Assembly: GCF_042685645.1 (NCBI RefSeq)
Contig: NZ_JBHUNX010000001.1
Span: forward strand, 186,001 to 250,000
Direction of reading: 5' to 3'
Source of the DNA: Salininema proteolyticum
GTDB taxonomy: Bacteria; Actinomycetota; Actinomycetes; Mycobacteriales; Micromonosporaceae
Length of the DNA stretch: 64,000 nt
Below are positions 62,226-64,000 of the stretch, piece after piece. The stretch's first letter is position 1. Every line of letters begins with the position of its first letter. Under the pieces are notes generated by a model that was given only the letters and a program-made list of their open reading frames with translations, ran no database searches and was not told where the DNA came from. The translations under genes and the position numbers were made by a program.

Positions 62226-64000
62226 GATGCGGGTCCCTGTCCGGTGGAGGGGAGGGCGTTCTTGATCTTGGAGGTCGCCTTCAAAAGCAGCGGATGGCCC
62301 CGGTCGCCGAGCAGCAGGACGCCGACGGCCAGCGGCTGGACCGCGATGAACGCGAACAGGCCGATCGCCACGGCAGCATATCCGGCAACGGCCAGCCCCA
62401 CGGCGGCGATCAGCCCCGCTCCCAGGATGCAAAGAGCGAGAAGTGCCATCTTGCGAAGGCCAGGCCTGCGCGCGGTAGTCCCGGTCTCATTGCGATTCGA
62501 CTTCGAGGCCGGGTTCTCCGATGGTGCGGGCGTACCGTCGGTCTTGGTTCGGGGCTCGGCCTCCGTTGACTCGCCCCCGTCCCGACCTGCGGAGCGGGTG
62601 GGCGGGGACTCGAGCAAGGCGAACTCGGCGTACTCGATGGAGAATTCGTCGTGGCGGCCGTCCACCAAGTCCGGTTGCGCCGCGAGCAGCCTGCCGGTGC
62701 GGGCCGCGGTGGTCGCGGCGACGAACGGCACGCCGCTGGAATGCAGGAAGTCGACGGCCTCGGGACAGAACTCCCCGTCGTCCTTGGTGGGGCGGAGCAG
62801 ACTCTCCATGTGGACGAGGCCAACGGCCTCTCCGTCCTCGGCCTCCCGCAGGGCGTCCAGCGCCCGCCGCAGTTCAGGAGTGTCCGTTCGCAGGTCGGCC
62901 ACGACCAGCAGGTCGAACTCGCTGCCTTCGAACTTCTCCCCGAAGTGGTGCGGCGGAGCGTAGAAGGCCCTCTCGGTCTGATGGGCGGGCAGGAAGGGCG
63001 AGGCCTCCCCCTTACGGATCCTCTTGCGCCACTGGTGGTGTGAGGATTGGTAGGCCGTGCGCGCCGCGTGCTTCCACCCTCCGTAGATCTCCTGCGAGGT
63101 CAAGGTGCCGGACTGGAGGCGGACCAGAGTGTGGATGCTGTTCTTGAGGAACTTCGTCGACCCCCTTCCGAAGGCGGCCCGAATGCGTTCGTGGATTTCG
63201 GTGTCGGCTCCCTTCCGCACGGTGTCGAAGAAGCCGAGCCTCTGCCGAACCTCCTCGGTCCGGAAGAGGACCGAGGTGGAGCGCGGGCCCCGGACGGGCC
63301 TCCCTGTTCCCGTCGCACGCAGGTCCTCGGTCACCCGGTAGCAGCTCGACGACGTCATCACCAGGGACTCATCGTGGAGAAGCGGTTCCACCTGCTCCTC
63401 GAGCCAGCGGTTGGAGGCGACGTCGTCCGAGTCGAAGCCCGTGGTGAACTCTCCCTGCGCGAGGGAGAGCCCCACGTTGCGTGCGCGATAGGTTCCCCCG
63501 TTCTCAGGGAGGAGGTGCAGCCGCACGCGGGGGTCATCGGCGGCGATGGAGCGGAGCAGTTCATGGCAGGAGGGGTCGGAGTGGTCGTCGACCACGATGA
63601 GTTCCCAGTTGGTCCACGTCTGCCGTCGGATGGAGTCGATGGCCGTGTGCAGTTCTTCGGTCGGGTTGTAGGTGGTCATGATGATGGAGATGAGCGAGGG
63701 GTGCCGCCTCTCCGGGGCCGGGGCGAAGGTCAACCGGTCGATCGCGGGCGCATCGTCCCCTTCGCGAAGTTCCAGCCCCGTCCAGCCGCAGAACTCTTCG
63801 AACCTCGCCAACCACGGACCGGGCTCGCCGCCGAAGTCCGGGTGTACCGCGTCCGTCGCCAGGGCCTCTCGTCGGAAGTCGCCCTGCCTCATGGCGTCCA
63901 AGAGCCCGTCCGGAAGTGATCCGGAGGTCTGCAGGGCACTCGTGCCGTAGTAGAAGTGCTCGTCGACGCTCCATTCCCGGATATCGACGGCCGACGCGGC
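62222..64000 (-). CDS. GT2 glycosyltransferase with C-terminal membrane segments, partial
   Basis: The reading frame is open to the right edge, so the N-terminus lies outside (the visible part begins ASAVDIREWSVDEHFYYGTS). A GT2 domain starts at LISIIMTTYNPTEEL, with VVDDHSDPS and the metal-binding TTGFDSDDVASNR. A C-terminal region carries two membrane segments (LLALCILGAGLIAAVGLAVA and AIGLFAFIAVQPLAV). Its GT2 part resembles that of the 9230 fusion protein (both have TYRARN/TYAARN and RKGAD segments). Together with the overlapping 60720 gene it repeats, as two genes, the GT2-GT4 pairing fused in the 9230 protein. Confidence 0.85.
   Translation of the reverse strand, partial: AASAVDIREWSVDEHFYYGTSALQTSGSLPDGLLDAMRQGDFRREALATDAVHPDFGGEPGPWLARFEEFCGWTGLELREGDDAPAIDRLTFAPAPERRHPSLISIIMTTYNPTEELHTAIDSIRRQTWTNWELIVVDDHSDPSCHELLRSIAADDPRVRLHLLPENGGTYRARNVGLSLAQGEFTTGFDSDDVASNRWLEEQVEPLLHDESLVMTSSSCYRVTEDLRATGTGRPVRGPRSTSVLFRTEEVRQRLGFFDTVRKGADTEIHERIRAAFGRGSTKFLKNSIHTLVRLQSGTLTSQEIYGGWKHAARTAYQSSHHQWRKRIRKGEASPFLPAHQTERAFYAPPHHFGEKFEGSEFDLLVVADLRTDTPELRRALDALREAEDGEAVGLVHMESLLRPTKDDGEFCPEAVDFLHSSGVPFVAATTAARTGRLLAAQPDLVDGRHDEFSIEYAEFALLESPPTRSAGRDGGESTEAEPRTKTDGTPAPSENPASKSNRNETGTTARRPGLRKMALLALCILGAGLIAAVGLAVAGYAAVAIGLFAFIAVQPLAVGVLLLGDRGHPLLLKATSKIKNALPSTGQGPAS

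Overview
This is a 64 kb piece of a high-GC Gram-positive (Actinomycetota) chromosome. The evidence is strong GC bias at third codon positions, frequent GTG/TTG starts, many leaderless genes, Tat-type and lipoprotein signals, a maltose-type ABC operon without its own ATPase, and arrays of small secreted proteins typical of filamentous actinomycetes. The genus cannot be fixed from sequence alone. No rRNA, tRNA, CRISPR array, insertion sequence or prophage was seen.

Layout. 0-2.3 kb: two tandem secreted subtilases with matching promoters; the first runs off the left edge. 2.5-8 kb: an ABC-F ATPase divergent from a two-gene ABC exporter operon, with a palindromic operator between them. 8.2-14 kb: a SAM methyltransferase, then a glycosyltransferase pair (a GT2-GT4 fusion and a GT4 enzyme). 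14-23 kb: a DUF4272 protein, adenosine deaminase, a COG0402-type amidohydrolase and the menaquinone methyltransferase MenG (possible futalosine-route menaquinone link), a zinc-ribbon coiled-coil protein, an unknown protein, a degenerate SPOUT methyltransferase and a putative ribbon-helix-helix protein. 23-29 kb: accessory block with a decayed Rpn-type gene, an MFS exporter with a TetR regulator, a secreted SH3-like protein, a DUF2975/YozG-type pair, and a MerR regulator divergent from a frameshifted old yellow enzyme. 28.8-35.5 kb: maltose/maltodextrin locus (alpha-glucosidase and LacI on one strand, MalEFG-type importer on the other). 35.8-40 kb: secreted trypsin-like protease and three consecutive small secreted cysteine-repeat proteins. 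40-48 kb: purine permease, DUF6912 protein, membrane protein, P5C dehydrogenase, lone peptide-binding lipoprotein, NADP isocitrate dehydrogenase. 48.6-64 kb: a surface-polymer locus with a sugar/alcohol-phosphate nucleotidyltransferase, a glycerol-1-phosphate-type dehydrogenase, an ABC-2 polymer exporter permease, an acyltransferase, a lipoprotein and five glycosyltransferases; the last runs off the right edge.

The most unusual items are: (1) a dispersed intergenic element in three copies (about 35.5, 39.9 and 48.4 kb) whose flanks are conserved while the central stem is preserved as a structure even where its sequence is replaced; (2) the three-gene array of secreted proteins with a regular Cys-x(12-13)-Cys repeat; (3) six genes that obey an exact TANNNT-N6-start leaderless rule; (4) a GT4 subfamily with four members in two clusters; (5) several clean palindromic operators overlapping their promoters.
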